The notes below the pieces were generated by a model. That model was given only the letters and a program-made list of their open reading frames with translations. It made no database searches and was not told the DNA's origin. From contig MEQB01000042.1 in assembly GCA_001770015.1 (NCBI GenBank), positions 96,352 through 160,351 on the forward strand: DNA of 64,000 bases. The letters are read 5' to 3'. Both the position numbers and the translations under genes were made by a program. Shown one piece after another: positions 17,814 through 27,089 of this stretch. Origin of the DNA: Bdellovibrionales bacterium RIFOXYC1_FULL_37_79 (lineage in GTDB: Bacteria; Bdellovibrionota; Bacteriovoracia; Bacteriovoracales; Bacteriovoracaceae). Numbering within the stretch: the stretch's first letter is position 1; every line of letters begins with the position of its first letter.

Positions 17814-18268
17814 AATTCAATTTGTCTGAGTGCTTCGTATGCCACGGCGGTTGCGGCGTTGGAGAGATTGAGGGATCTGATAATATCCGAATACATAGGT
17901 AATTTGTAAAAAGATTCAGGAAAATCGTTATAAAAGCTATTGGGCAGTCCAGTGGTTTCGCTACCGAAAATGAGGTAGCAGTCGGGGGAAAAATTAGCTT
18001 GGTAGATATTTTTCTTGGCCAGTTTACTAAAAAAAAAGATAGCCTGAGGTTTTTCTTCCTGGAAAAAACTGTTCCAATTATCAAATTCTTTCAGCTTTAC
18101 ATGTTTCCAATAATCAAGACCGGCCCTTCTGACTTCTTTTTCGTCCAAGTTAAAGCCATAGGGTTTGATTAAAATCAGCTCCAAATCAAGAGCAACACAA
18201 GTTCTGCCGATAGAGCCTGTGTTGCCAGGAATAAGTGGTTTGTATAAAACAATTTTAAATCTAGACAT
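17801..18268 (-). CDS. trmL: tRNA (cytidine/uridine-2'-O-)-methyltransferase TrmL
   Basis: 155-residue SPOUT methyltransferase of the TrmL type, which methylates the wobble-base ribose (position 34) of leucine tRNAs. Motif 1 NTGSIGRTCVAL, motif 2 LIFGSETTGLPNSF and motif 3 SLNLSNAATAVAYEALRQ are complete. The N-terminal strand FKIVLYKPLIPGNTG is typical. The start overlaps the pepA stop by 8 bp, so it is probably translated from the pepA transcript. Confidence 0.93.
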   Translation of the reverse strand: MSRFKIVLYKPLIPGNTGSIGRTCVALDLELILIKPYGFNLDEKEVRRAGLDYWKHVKLKEFDNWNSFFQEEKPQAIFFFSKLAKKNIYQANFSPDCYLIFGSETTGLPNSFYNDFPESFYKLPMYSDIIRSLNLSNAATAVAYEALRQIEFQNQ

Positions 18269-19760
18269 TCGCCGTTAAATAGTGAGCCAGTGTCCTTATC
18301 ATGAGACCGCTGGCACCTTTTTTGGGGCAATACTCCAAATAACTTTGGCAGTCGGCGATGCCGGCAATATCCAGGTGGGCCCATGCGATATCATTTTTAA
18401 TAAAATTTTCTAAAAAAGCTGCAGCCTTGGCGGAGCCTGCATTTCTACTTCCGCCCAGGTTTTTTAAATCGGCTATCGGAGATTTAATATCTTCATGAAA
18501 TTCGGGAATGATGGGAAGCCTCCAGATATATTCATCCATTTTTTTGGCGCTTTCTTCTAATTTGGCAACTAATTTGTCGTTGTTTGCCATTAAACCACAA
18601 ACTTCATCCCCTAACGCAACCAGGACCGCACCCGTGAGTGTGGCAGCATCGATAATGACGTCGGGGTTTAAATCGCAGGCGTAATCCAGACAGTCTGCCA
18701 AAACTAATCTTCCTTCAGCGTCGGTGTTAAGCACTTCTACGGTTTTACCATTCCTTCCTTTGAAAATTGAATCCGGCATGGTGGCGGTAGGTCCGATGGC
18801 GTTATCGGTCATACCCAGGATACATGTTATTTTATTAGGGGAGTGGCATTCCACAGCAGCTTTAAATGCCCCATATACAGTGGCAGCACCGGCCATATCA
18901 TATTTCATGTTTACCATGGATTGTTTTAATGAATACCCTCCGGTATCAAAAGTTAGTCCTTTGCCAACCAAGCAAATATGCCTGGTTTTTGAATTTGATT
19001 TTGAAGGAGTATAGGTGAGGTGAACTAAGCGAGGCTCATAATTGCTTCCAGCGTTTACCGACAAGAAAAGATTCATGTTTTCTTTTTTAAGTTCAGCCTT
19101 ATTTAATATTTTGATTCGGACATGTTTAAGCTTCTTGGCATCTTTTTCAATTTCTTTTGCCATAGTTTCTGAGTTTAAAAGATTGGGGGGATCGTTGATC
19201 AGATCTCGTCCAAAATTTACACTGTTGGCGGTGGCGAGTGCATTTTCAAAGGATTTTTCGTATGAAATTTTCTTTTTTTCTTTGGTATCAAGGTAGATGT
19301 TTTGTAACACGGGAGGAGTAGGGGCGGTTTTATGTTTAATATAATTGTAAGAAGCCATTATTAAGGCTTCAGTCAGGGTATAAATGGTTTTTTCCAGGTT
19401 GGTACCTAGAAGAAAACTGTCAACATCAATGGAAATGTCAGTGGAATTATTTTTAAGAATTTTATAGATGGAGGCTATTTTTCTTCTTAGCACTTCGGCG
19501 TTATATTTTTTTTTCTCCCCTAGTCCTAGCGCTAAAATGGTGCGACCATCATCCAGATGGAAGATAAAATGTTCACCAGCTTTGCCAACAAAATTTTTGG
19601 AGGAGATGATTTTATGAAATGCCTCCGAATAATTTTTTTTCCAGTGTGGTATGACTAGCTCCTCTTTTTCCTCCTTTTTCTCTTTTTTTGAAAAGGCAGA
19701 TAATATCACTAATTCTTTTGATGAATAATCTTTAAAACCAAAATTTACATGTATGGTCAT
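18261..19760 (-). CDS. pepA: Leucyl aminopeptidase (M17)
   Basis: 499 residues, normal for PepA. The catalytic C-terminal domain shows GKGLTFDTGGYSLK, MKYDMAGAATV, the M17 signature NTDAEGRLVLADCL (two-metal site, near residue 345) and TLTGAVLVALG. It removes N-terminal residues, preferring leucine, from peptides and in some bacteria also binds DNA. The N-terminal domain contains a lysine/glutamate-rich insertion (KKEKKEEKEE). GGAGA lies upstream of the ATG. It forms a two-gene operon with trmL. Confidence 0.95.
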   Translation of the reverse strand: MTIHVNFGFKDYSSKELVILSAFSKKEKKEEKEELVIPHWKKNYSEAFHKIISSKNFVGKAGEHFIFHLDDGRTILALGLGEKKKYNAEVLRRKIASIYKILKNNSTDISIDVDSFLLGTNLEKTIYTLTEALIMASYNYIKHKTAPTPPVLQNIYLDTKEKKKISYEKSFENALATANSVNFGRDLINDPPNLLNSETMAKEIEKDAKKLKHVRIKILNKAELKKENMNLFLSVNAGSNYEPRLVHLTYTPSKSNSKTRHICLVGKGLTFDTGGYSLKQSMVNMKYDMAGAATVYGAFKAAVECHSPNKITCILGMTDNAIGPTATMPDSIFKGRNGKTVEVLNTDAEGRLVLADCLDYACDLNPDVIIDAATLTGAVLVALGDEVCGLMANNDKLVAKLEESAKKMDEYIWRLPIIPEFHEDIKSPIADLKNLGGSRNAGSAKAAAFLENFIKNDIAWAHLDIAGIADCQSYLEYCPKKGASGLMIRTLAHYLTANV

Positions 19761-19874
19761 ATTCTATCTCCGCTTAGGGTTTATAGGGGTCAAATTCCAT
19801 TGAGTATATTATCCTCAGTGTGGTAAACTACGCAAGAATTATCATTGAGTGCAATAATTTGAGGGTTTCTTACA

Positions 19875-20996
19875 TTGCTTAAAATTATTCAAAGATACAT
19901 AGCGTTTAATTTCCTGCCACCTTTTTTATTAAGTAGTATTTTTTTTATTATGTTTCTTTTAACCTTCCAACTTTTTAGAATTATCCGCATAGTGACTAAT
20001 AAAGAGGTTGAATTTTCGGTCATAGCGGAATTAATCTTGCATATTGCGATTTCATTTTTTCCTTATTCGCTGCCCTTTTCGGCTTTACTGGCAGGAATAT
20101 ATTCGATGAACAAACTCAGTCTGGATTCGGAAATAATCGCTATGCGTTCGTTTGGCAGTGATAAATTTGACCTGCTTAAACCGCTGCTTATTTTTGGGTC
20201 TATCATTGCTTTGTTTGTATTTGCCATGGGCCAGAAGGTAGTTCCGTATTCCCAAGCTAGATTTCAAAATCAGGTCATCAGATTAACCTCCAAGGGTGTG
20301 TTGACTGATATTAAGGCAGGGCATTTTTTTACAGATATTCCAAATGTCACCTTGTTCGCCACCAACGTTTATAAAAAAGGCGAGGTACTTGGACAGGTGT
20401 TTATCAGAGCGGTTGATAAGAATCAATCATTAGAAAGAATTATTTTTGCACAAAAAGGTGTGATTGCCAAAACCAAAGTTTCGGAAATGGATGTCCCCGA
20501 TTTGAAAATTAATCTTACTAGCGGAAATATTGTCCAACGTTATCTGGGTAAAAACAATATTGAAAAAATTATTTTTAAGGAGTATGAGTTTCCGCTTTTT
20601 AATGAAAATATTGCACCGGGATTTGTGTTAAAAGATAGCATGAGAAGTTTTTTGGAACTTTACCGTATTATTTTTAATGAAAAAAATCGAAAACAGGCGG
20701 GAGTTGGGATTTATAAAACGGAATTAGAGTTTTGGACCAGGATTAATACTCCTCTGTTGGTAATGTTATTTCTTTTGCTTGGATTTAATCTGGGAATTAA
20801 TAAAGGTCGTGGTCGGTCCAAAAATACTTCCTCTCTGGCCATTGTCATTTTAGTCTTTTACTATATTCTCTTCTTTTTTGGCGTAAGCCTCGGAAAAAAA
20901 GGTGACATAGCGCCATTCATTGCAGTTTTTACTCCTTCTGTTTTACTTTTTTGGATCAATACATATCTATATAAAAAATTAGATTGGGTGAATTAA
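19875..20996 (+). CDS. lptF: LptF/LptG-family LPS export permease
   Basis: 373-residue YjgP/YjgQ family membrane protein. Three N-terminal transmembrane helices include the family motif FPYSLPFSALLAGIYSMNKLSLDSEIIAMRSFG (residues 58-90); a periplasmic jellyroll domain (about 110-270) and three C-terminal helices follow. LptF and LptG pair with LptB to pull LPS from the inner membrane for transport by LptCADE. Start is TTG 19875 with GAGGG 8 bp upstream. No lptG neighbour is visible, so the partner must lie elsewhere; LptF rather than LptG is a judgement from the sequence. Confidence 0.85.
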   Translation: MLKIIQRYIAFNFLPPFLLSSIFFIMFLLTFQLFRIIRIVTNKEVEFSVIAELILHIAISFFPYSLPFSALLAGIYSMNKLSLDSEIIAMRSFGSDKFDLLKPLLIFGSIIALFVFAMGQKVVPYSQARFQNQVIRLTSKGVLTDIKAGHFFTDIPNVTLFATNVYKKGEVLGQVFIRAVDKNQSLERIIFAQKGVIAKTKVSEMDVPDLKINLTSGNIVQRYLGKNNIEKIIFKEYEFPLFNENIAPGFVLKDSMRSFLELYRIIFNEKNRKQAGVGIYKTELEFWTRINTPLLVMLFLLLGFNLGINKGRGRSKNTSSLAIVILVFYYILFFFGVSLGKKGDIAPFIAVFTPSVLLFWINTYLYKKLDWVN

Positions 20997-21020
20997 CCAA
21001 ACCATATCACTGATCAACGG

Positions 21021-22202
21021 TTAATTTTTCTTGGCATTTTTTTCTCTCAGATATTCTTCTGACGTGATGACTTCTCCAGTTTGCTTGTTGAAAATAAACA
21101 GAGGGAAAACAAACTGGCTGCTTTTTTCTTCTGGAAAGATTAGATTACGTACACCGGTTCTGGTGTTTATATTGATTAATTTACCATTTAAAAAAACCGT
21201 AGTGGCATTTACGTTGCCAAAAAATACTTTAATGATCGAGCCCACCAGATTGATGCTGGAATTTTGGGTTAAAATACTTTGTCTGGGATCCTTGTCATCC
21301 ACTTGATAAGTAAGCCAACTGTCACCTTTATGAGCATAAATAAAAACATTTTGTTTGCCGGGAACAACATTGTTTTTTATGTCGCTAGGAAGATATTTTA
21401 GTGTTTCTTCCGGAGGGTTGGTGGCGAATGCATATAATTTTTTCTGCATTGGAGCAAATGCTGGTTCGTCTTTCTTGTCTTCTGCCTTGATCTCCTCATT
21501 TTTCTTTTCTTCCACTTGGGTTTGCTTTACCGGTTTCAAAGTTTGGTCATTGTTGTTTTGGGCCGGTTCTTCCTTGGGAAAAGTGATTTTTTGAATTTCG
21601 GTATTGGTGTTTGGGGCTGCCACTACCGGGGTGGTTTCGGTCAGTTGAGCCGGTGGTGTTTCATTTAAGGTACTGTCTGCCACAGCGGGTTCATTGGCAT
21701 TACTACTTTGGTTTTGGTTTACTTCGGTGGTGACTGAAGAAGGATCAGTTTCTTTTACAGGATTTGTTTTAAGGGCATAAACGACAACTAATACAAAAAT
21801 GATGGTTATCAAGGCCCCTATAATCATGTAGGGTTTTTTATCAATTTCCTCGGCAACTATTTGGTCTTTTTTTAGGTCGGTGCCTTTGGATGGGTTTAAA
21901 ATCGAATAGGTGATGTCCAAGTGGGACATGGGAATATGGGGTTCGATTCCTAAAACTTTGGAATACGACTTAAGATAGCCAACCACATAGGCTTTGTTGG
22001 GAAGCAAGTCGAGCTTGTCTTCTTCAAGATATTCCAATTGGGTCATGTTGATTTTGGTCTTTTGCGAGATTTGCTTGAGACTGAGATTTTTTTTCTGTCG
22101 CTCTTCCTTGAGGAAAACCCCAATGGTGGTGCCGACTTCGGTGGTCCCGGATAATTGATTTTTGATGGTGCTTGGTTCGTTTTTTGTTACTTGATCTTCC
22201 AT
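21021..22202 (-). CDS. rodZ: RodZ-like protein (HTH, membrane segment, DUF4115)
   Basis: 393 residues. An N-terminal XRE-like helix-turn-helix (residues 27-90, FLKEERQKKNLSLKQISQKTKI) is followed by one transmembrane helix (about 124-144) and a long Pro/Thr/Glu/Gln-rich periplasmic stretch, ending in a DUF4115-type beta domain (about 295-370, GDSWLTYQVDDKD to FFGNVNATTVFLNGK). RodZ anchors MreB to the inner membrane and sets rod shape. The gene follows a pilF-like TPR gene by 9 bp, the same adjacency seen in gammaproteobacteria. The linker is longer and more acidic than in E. coli. Confidence 0.85.
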   Translation of the reverse strand: MEDQVTKNEPSTIKNQLSGTTEVGTTIGVFLKEERQKKNLSLKQISQKTKINMTQLEYLEEDKLDLLPNKAYVVGYLKSYSKVLGIEPHIPMSHLDITYSILNPSKGTDLKKDQIVAEEIDKKPYMIIGALITIIFVLVVVYALKTNPVKETDPSSVTTEVNQNQSSNANEPAVADSTLNETPPAQLTETTPVVAAPNTNTEIQKITFPKEEPAQNNNDQTLKPVKQTQVEEKKNEEIKAEDKKDEPAFAPMQKKLYAFATNPPEETLKYLPSDIKNNVVPGKQNVFIYAHKGDSWLTYQVDDKDPRQSILTQNSSINLVGSIIKVFFGNVNATTVFLNGKLININTRTGVRNLIFPEEKSSQFVFPLFIFNKQTGEVITSEEYLREKNAKKN

Positions 22203-22211
22203 AATTGTTTT

Positions 22212-23090
22212 CTAAAATGTTGGGGTTGAATAAGAGTTGGTATTAGTGACTGTGTTTCTTTTATGCTTGAGATCCTGTTTAAGCGCACTGGGCGGCAGTT
22301 CCAGGGAATGCAGTTGATCTTCATTATCAGGAATGATTTCCATTGCAAAGGATTGAAGATTTTTTTTGGCAGCTTTGGCAAATTCACTTTGCGGAAAAGA
22401 GTTAATGATGTGTTTGAATTTCTCATTGGCCATTTGATATTGGCCATCTTCAAGGAGGGTTAGTGCCTGAGCAAAGTGCGGTGCTGGGTATTGATAGCAA
22501 CTACCCTTGGTGGCGGCTTTGAAATTCTCCAAAGCCAGTTCAAAGTTTTTTCTTTTTTTATAGATAAGGCCTAGCTGGTAGTTGGCGGAACAATAATTGC
22601 TGTCAGCTTTGAGGGAATCTTTAAAGAAAGCGAGGGCCTTATCCTCGTTGTTTTTTTTAAGCTGAATGACACCGAGATTGTACAGGATTCTAAATTGGTA
22701 TTGATAGGTTAGTACCAGGGAGATTTCCTCATACATTTTTTCTGCTTGTGCCAGATTGTCTTCTTGCATATATATGGCGGCTAAATTGCTTTTAGCGTCC
22801 ATATTATCGGAGTCTGCATCAATGGCATCTTGCAAATGTTTTTTAGCAGTTTTTAAATCATTTTTGAAATAGTATGCCATCCCTAGATTATTTAATATTT
22901 TGGTATCTTTGCTGCGCAATTCATTGGCCCTTTTGAGGCTGATAAGCGCATTGGTATATTCCTCATTTAGTAATTCAGATGATCCTTTGGCGTAATGAAT
23001 ATCCGCCTGATCGTCTTTAGTGGATCTTTGCCCTAAAGAACAACTGCAAAGCAACACTATCAACAATAAGTATTTGGCGGCAATGATCAT
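22212..23090 (-). CDS. PilF/PilW-like TPR lipoprotein
   Basis: 292-residue lipoprotein (lipobox LLCSC, acylated Cys near residue 15). At least five tetratricopeptide repeats follow, such as NALISLKRANELRSKDTKILNNLGMAYYFKND and KALAFFKDSLKADSNYCSANYQLGLIYKKR. PilF/PilW/Tgl are outer-membrane pilotins needed for assembly of the type IV pilus secretin PilQ. The location directly upstream of rodZ supports this identity, although TPR lipoproteins are hard to tell apart by sequence. A tail of about 35 residues after the last repeat is low-complexity. Confidence 0.7.
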   Translation of the reverse strand: MIIAAKYLLLIVLLCSCSLGQRSTKDDQADIHYAKGSSELLNEEYTNALISLKRANELRSKDTKILNNLGMAYYFKNDLKTAKKHLQDAIDADSDNMDAKSNLAAIYMQEDNLAQAEKMYEEISLVLTYQYQFRILYNLGVIQLKKNNEDKALAFFKDSLKADSNYCSANYQLGLIYKKRKNFELALENFKAATKGSCYQYPAPHFAQALTLLEDGQYQMANEKFKHIINSFPQSEFAKAAKKNLQSFAMEIIPDNEDQLHSLELPPSALKQDLKHKRNTVTNTNSYSTPTF

Positions 23091-23273
23091 ATGTTTTTGT
23101 CCAGTTATGAGTTTTTGCTATATTGATGATCATACTTGCTTTTACGGGAATTATCAAAAAATTGTTTACGGATAATTCTTTTAACTCATAATGGTCAAAT
23201 CATCTCAAGTTTTGTTGGGTATCATAGTATTTTAGTCGGATAAAAAAATTAGTTTCAGTAGGGAAAAAGCTGC

Positions 23274-23318
23274 ATGGACAAAAAAAGCACCAAGGGTGAG
23301 GGTATGATTACACTATGA
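23274..23318 (+). CDS. Possible leader peptide of trkH
   Basis: An ATG-started frame of 14 codons (MDKKSTKGEGMITL) whose TGA overlaps the trkH ATG (CTATGA). A GGGA element lies 10 bp upstream. The overlap suggests coupled translation initiation of trkH, whose own ribosome-binding site is poorly spaced. Such short frames occur by chance, so this is tentative. Confidence 0.25.
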   Translation: MDKKSTKGEGMITL

Positions 23319-25072
23319 CTGGATTTTTGCAAAAAATATCTTTCCTTACGGAATTGTTCATCAATGGGACATTTATTTTGTTATATTTGCTGAAAAATTA
23401 TCGGGAAATCCCCTCTGTCTGGACCACTCGTTTTTTCCAAATTCCGATTATGGGATATATAGATTTTTTTCTTAGAGGGCTGGTTTGGTTGGTTCCAGCG
23501 GTGATCTTCGGAGTGGTTATGTCGCATTGGATCCGGATTAAAACGCTGGAGGAATTTGTCAGGAAATACTTGTTTTCGATCTTGATTTTGATTCCTTTGT
23601 TAATTACCGTAGGAGATATTGAATTTGCTTTTTGGTTGTCGCTGGTTCATCTTTTTTCCTCCATTTTGGTTTTGTTTGATGTTGATAGCGTAACTGCTTC
23701 AAAGAATAAAATAAAAAGAAAATTTACATCGTTTGAAAGCCTGAGACTTCGTCCCGCTCAAACTATTATTATATCCTTTGTTGGTGCCATTGTGCTTGGA
23801 ACCTTCCTGCTAAAATTACCAAATTCAGCGGCAACTGGATCTGTGATAAGCGTAGTGGATGCACTGTTTATGGCCACTTCGGCTATTTGTGTGACGGGGC
23901 TGTCAACGCTTTCTCTTTCTGATAATTTCAGTTTATTTGGCCAGATGGTGGTGCTTATTTTAATGCAGGTGGGAGGTCTTGGGATTATGACACTTTCCAC
24001 CTCCGTGACGGTCCTGCTTGGGAAATCGCTGGGAATGCGGGAGCGTTTGGCGATTCAAGATGTGGTTGAAATCTCGAGTATGGAAAGTTTGATGAATATG
24101 GTTTTTGATATCATTCGATATACTTTTTTTATCGAGTTGTGGGGGGGGATTGTGCTAACCTTTGCATTTACGTCGGAAGGTTTTGAGTTTCCCAAGGCCA
24201 TTTACTATGGTTTTTTTCATAGTATTTCGGCTTTTTGTAATGCCGGTCTTTCGTTATTTAATACCTCACTGGAAAGTTATGCCACCAATCCACTTATTCA
24301 TGGAACTGTGGCGGTCTTGATCACCCTAGGGGGACTTGGTTTTATCGTTCTAAAAGAAATTAAAGGGATTATCGTGGCCAATCGTTCATTTGCCAGGATC
24401 AGTGTCCATTCTAAATTGGTTTTGATAACGTCATTGACCCTCACTGTGACGGCAGCATTGTTTATATTTTTTGGGGAGTATTTAAACGCCCTGGAAGGTT
24501 ATAATGTGTGGGAGAAATTTCAAATATCTATCTTCCAATCCATTACCCTAAGGACTGCCGGTTTTAATTCTATTCCCCTTTCCTCAATGCATACCTATAC
24601 CGTTTATTTAATGGCCATGTATATGTTTATAGGTGCCTCTCCCGGATCCACTGGTGGAGGTATTAAAACCACCACTTTTGCTATATTAATCTTATCAATA
24701 GCATCAACCCTTAAAGGGAAAAAGGATGTTGAAGTTTTCTCCAGAAAAATTAATTCTCAGATCGTAGTCAGAACGATTGCGCTTACATTTATATCCATAA
24801 TGACCACTAGTATATTTATATTAATTCTAATGAAACTGGAGCCGGAACAACCATTTTTGTCCATTGTCTTTGAGGTGATAAGCGCAGGGGCCACGGTCGG
24901 GTTGTCGCTTGGGGGAGTCACGCCCTATTTGTCAGTTTTTGGTAAGCTGGCAATATCAATGCTTATGCTAATTGGAAGAACTGGACCGCTCACATTGGTT
25001 TTGGCGATCGGGGAAAAACATAAGTCGGCTGGAAAGATTGAATATCCAGACAGCCGCATAATGATAGGATAA
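23315..25072 (+). CDS. trkH: Trk/Ktr potassium uptake channel subunit
   Basis: 585-residue membrane protein of the SKT family (TrkH/KtrB), which conducts K+ through four M1-P-M2 repeats. Selectivity-filter segments are visible: SAICVTGLST near residue 195, SISAFCNAGLS near 306, ITLRTAGFNS near 415 and SAGATVGLSLGG near 530. Compared with KtrB (about 450 residues) it has an N-terminal addition of about 130 residues with two to three extra helices, as in TrkH-like forms. The next gene, trkA, encodes the gating subunit. Confidence 0.92.
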   Translation: MTGFLQKISFLTELFINGTFILLYLLKNYREIPSVWTTRFFQIPIMGYIDFFLRGLVWLVPAVIFGVVMSHWIRIKTLEEFVRKYLFSILILIPLLITVGDIEFAFWLSLVHLFSSILVLFDVDSVTASKNKIKRKFTSFESLRLRPAQTIIISFVGAIVLGTFLLKLPNSAATGSVISVVDALFMATSAICVTGLSTLSLSDNFSLFGQMVVLILMQVGGLGIMTLSTSVTVLLGKSLGMRERLAIQDVVEISSMESLMNMVFDIIRYTFFIELWGGIVLTFAFTSEGFEFPKAIYYGFFHSISAFCNAGLSLFNTSLESYATNPLIHGTVAVLITLGGLGFIVLKEIKGIIVANRSFARISVHSKLVLITSLTLTVTAALFIFFGEYLNALEGYNVWEKFQISIFQSITLRTAGFNSIPLSSMHTYTVYLMAMYMFIGASPGSTGGGIKTTTFAILILSIASTLKGKKDVEVFSRKINSQIVVRTIALTFISIMTTSIFILILMKLEPEQPFLSIVFEVISAGATVGLSLGGVTPYLSVFGKLAISMLMLIGRTGPLTLVLAIGEKHKSAGKIEYPDSRIMIG

Positions 25073-25085
25073 AGAGGGTAGCAAG

Positions 25086-25781
25086 ATGATGGTAGCCGTA
25101 ATAGGACTTGGGACATTTGGTGAAAAAACCGCAACCAGCCTTTTTGAAAAAGGTGCCGAGGTTATTGCCATTGATAAAAATGAAAGATTGGTTGATAAAA
25201 TTAAGGATCGGGTTACTCAAGCGGTGTTGTTGGATGTCACTGATGAACGAGCGCTGCGGGCTCTCGATATATCCGACGTTGACGTGGCCATTGTGGCAAT
25301 TGGGGACAACCGGGAAAATAGCATTATGGCCGTGGCCATGCTGAGAAAACTAGGCGTGGGAAGGGTTATTGCTCGGGCCACTGATCCATTACATGAACAC
25401 GTCTTGGCGGAAATCGGCGCAAGTGAAACCATCAAGGTTGAAGAAGAAATGGGGGAGATTATTGCTTCCAAGATTATTGCTCCCCATGTTTTACAAAGAT
25501 ATAATTTTGCGGCAGGGTACTCCATAGTTGAGTTAAAAATTGGTAAGAAATATGCTGGTAAAACCCTAGTGGAAAGTAAAATAAGACAAAATTACAATTT
25601 GTCGATTGTTGCCTTACAAAAAAGATTACCTTTTATTACAGAGGATGGAAAAGCTTCCTACCGGATCGAAATAAACGATTGTCCAATGCCCATGGATGTA
25701 ATTGATCAAGATGATGTAATCGTTTTGGTTGGAAGTGAGAAAAATTTTAATAAGTTATTTACTGATATCTCAGAAGGTTAG
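25086..25781 (+). CDS. trkA: Trk/Ktr potassium uptake regulatory subunit (RCK)
   Basis: 231 residues: an RCK-N Rossmann domain with VAVIGLGTFGEKTA (GxGxxG, residues 3-16) and acidic residue at the end of strand 2 (AIDKN), then an RCK-C (TrkA-C) domain from about residue 140. It is the single-RCK-pair KtrA type, forming an octameric ring under the channel and gating it by ATP/ADP or NAD(H) binding. It lies 13 bp after trkH. Confidence 0.92.
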   Translation: MMVAVIGLGTFGEKTATSLFEKGAEVIAIDKNERLVDKIKDRVTQAVLLDVTDERALRALDISDVDVAIVAIGDNRENSIMAVAMLRKLGVGRVIARATDPLHEHVLAEIGASETIKVEEEMGEIIASKIIAPHVLQRYNFAAGYSIVELKIGKKYAGKTLVESKIRQNYNLSIVALQKRLPFITEDGKASYRIEINDCPMPMDVIDQDDVIVLVGSEKNFNKLFTDISEG

Positions 25782-25794
25782 TTAAGGGACGAAT

Positions 25795-27069
25795 ATGAAT
25801 CTATCACTGAAAAAAAGAATAGCAATTAGTTTTATCCTGGCCAATATTGTGGTGTTGGTTATGACTTCGACCGTTTTTTATTTTCTTGATTCATTAAATC
25901 AGGATATTGAAGGAATAACACTCCAGTCAAACAGGATTTCCACTCTTAATGATGAAATCAGGATCTCGGTGGTCCTGCTTTTGAAATACCAAAGAAGGAT
26001 TCTGACTGATAAAAGAGAACGGGCGGAAACGGTGGAAAAAATTAATAACCTATGTGAGGTCTTTTCCACCCAACTTCACCGGTTGGCATCACTCTTTGGA
26101 GAAGATTCGGAGGTCAATAAAATTGTCAACAGGATGCTTGGTCAGATTGATTCCATCAAGGCGGTATCAAGCAAGGCCATTTATGAGAACGTCAATCGCC
26201 GAGATGCCGACGGGTTTTCTCGAATGGCGAGTATTGGGGATATTGCGGATAAGATTTTAGAATTTTTTACGGATTTGCAAGATATTTTGAATAAATTGGC
26301 CCAAGCGGGAGATAAAAACATAAAACAGATAGTAAACGAAACAAAACGTTTAATGATGGTTATTCTGATTATTGGTTTTTGTGCAGGTATATTACTTAAC
26401 TTGGTTATCCCGGCTAAAATAGCCTTACCGTTTAAAAAAATTCGGGATGCGATAAGGGAACTGCAAGATTGTAATTTTGACGTTTCCATCTACTACAACC
26501 AAAATGATGAAATAGGTGAAATTGCACGAGAAATGAATAAAATGATTCATAGCTTTAAAATTTTTGATGAACTTAGATCTGATCGAATCATGGTGGAGAA
26601 TAGAAAGTTCGATACCTTGGCAAACCTGGTAAAAAAGCCAGTCCTTCTGGCAAATTCAGAGGGAAAGCTGATTTATATGAATAATAAACTTTATTCCCTA
26701 CTTCAGGTGCAATCTGTGGAGGTTATCGGGAAAGACATGTCCGATACCATTATGCCCAATTCCATTATTTCAACTTTTGAACTGGCTATAAAACGCCGTG
26801 CGAAAATTGAAAACGTTGAAATAATCATCCCTGTAAAAAAACTGGAAAAATCCGATGAAGCTGATCTTGATTCCCAGGCCTTGATCTTGGATGAAGATGC
26901 TCAAAGCAAATTTGTAAAACCTGATGATCAAATTGAAAAAGAAAATGAAAAAGAAAAAGAGGTTCAGGAAGTTATTTTTAGTGGTTATGCAAATGTTATT
27001 CCAATAAGAGGAAAAGATAGTTCTCTTGACTATTATCTTATGGTATTGTCGGTTGAGGCATTTTCTTAA
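25795..27069 (+). CDS. HAMP-PAS membrane protein without recognised output domain
   Basis: 424 residues. Transmembrane helix 1 (about 10-30), a periplasmic four-helix-bundle sensor, transmembrane helix 2 (about 185-205), a HAMP domain (IALPFKKIRDAIRELQDCNFDVSIYYNQNDEIGEIAREMNKM, about 206-255) and a PAS-like domain (LVKKPVLLANSEGKLIYMNNKLYSLLQV, about 275-320). The rest contains an acidic insert (KENEKEKEVQE) and a final strand pair. There is no histidine-kinase, GGDEF, EAL or methyl-accepting domain, so signal output must be through protein contact. It lies 13 bp after trkA and 20 bp before lepA. Confidence 0.75.
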   Translation: MNLSLKKRIAISFILANIVVLVMTSTVFYFLDSLNQDIEGITLQSNRISTLNDEIRISVVLLLKYQRRILTDKRERAETVEKINNLCEVFSTQLHRLASLFGEDSEVNKIVNRMLGQIDSIKAVSSKAIYENVNRRDADGFSRMASIGDIADKILEFFTDLQDILNKLAQAGDKNIKQIVNETKRLMMVILIIGFCAGILLNLVIPAKIALPFKKIRDAIRELQDCNFDVSIYYNQNDEIGEIAREMNKMIHSFKIFDELRSDRIMVENRKFDTLANLVKKPVLLANSEGKLIYMNNKLYSLLQVQSVEVIGKDMSDTIMPNSIISTFELAIKRRAKIENVEIIIPVKKLEKSDEADLDSQALILDEDAQSKFVKPDDQIEKENEKEKEVQEVIFSGYANVIPIRGKDSSLDYYLMVLSVEAFS

Positions 27070-27089
27070 AGATTTCTAAAGAATAATTT

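Noticed and set aside
21940..21960. GGTTCGATTCC resembling a tRNA T-loop
   Set aside because: It lies in the rodZ coding sequence and no acceptor stem or other tRNA arms can be drawn around it.
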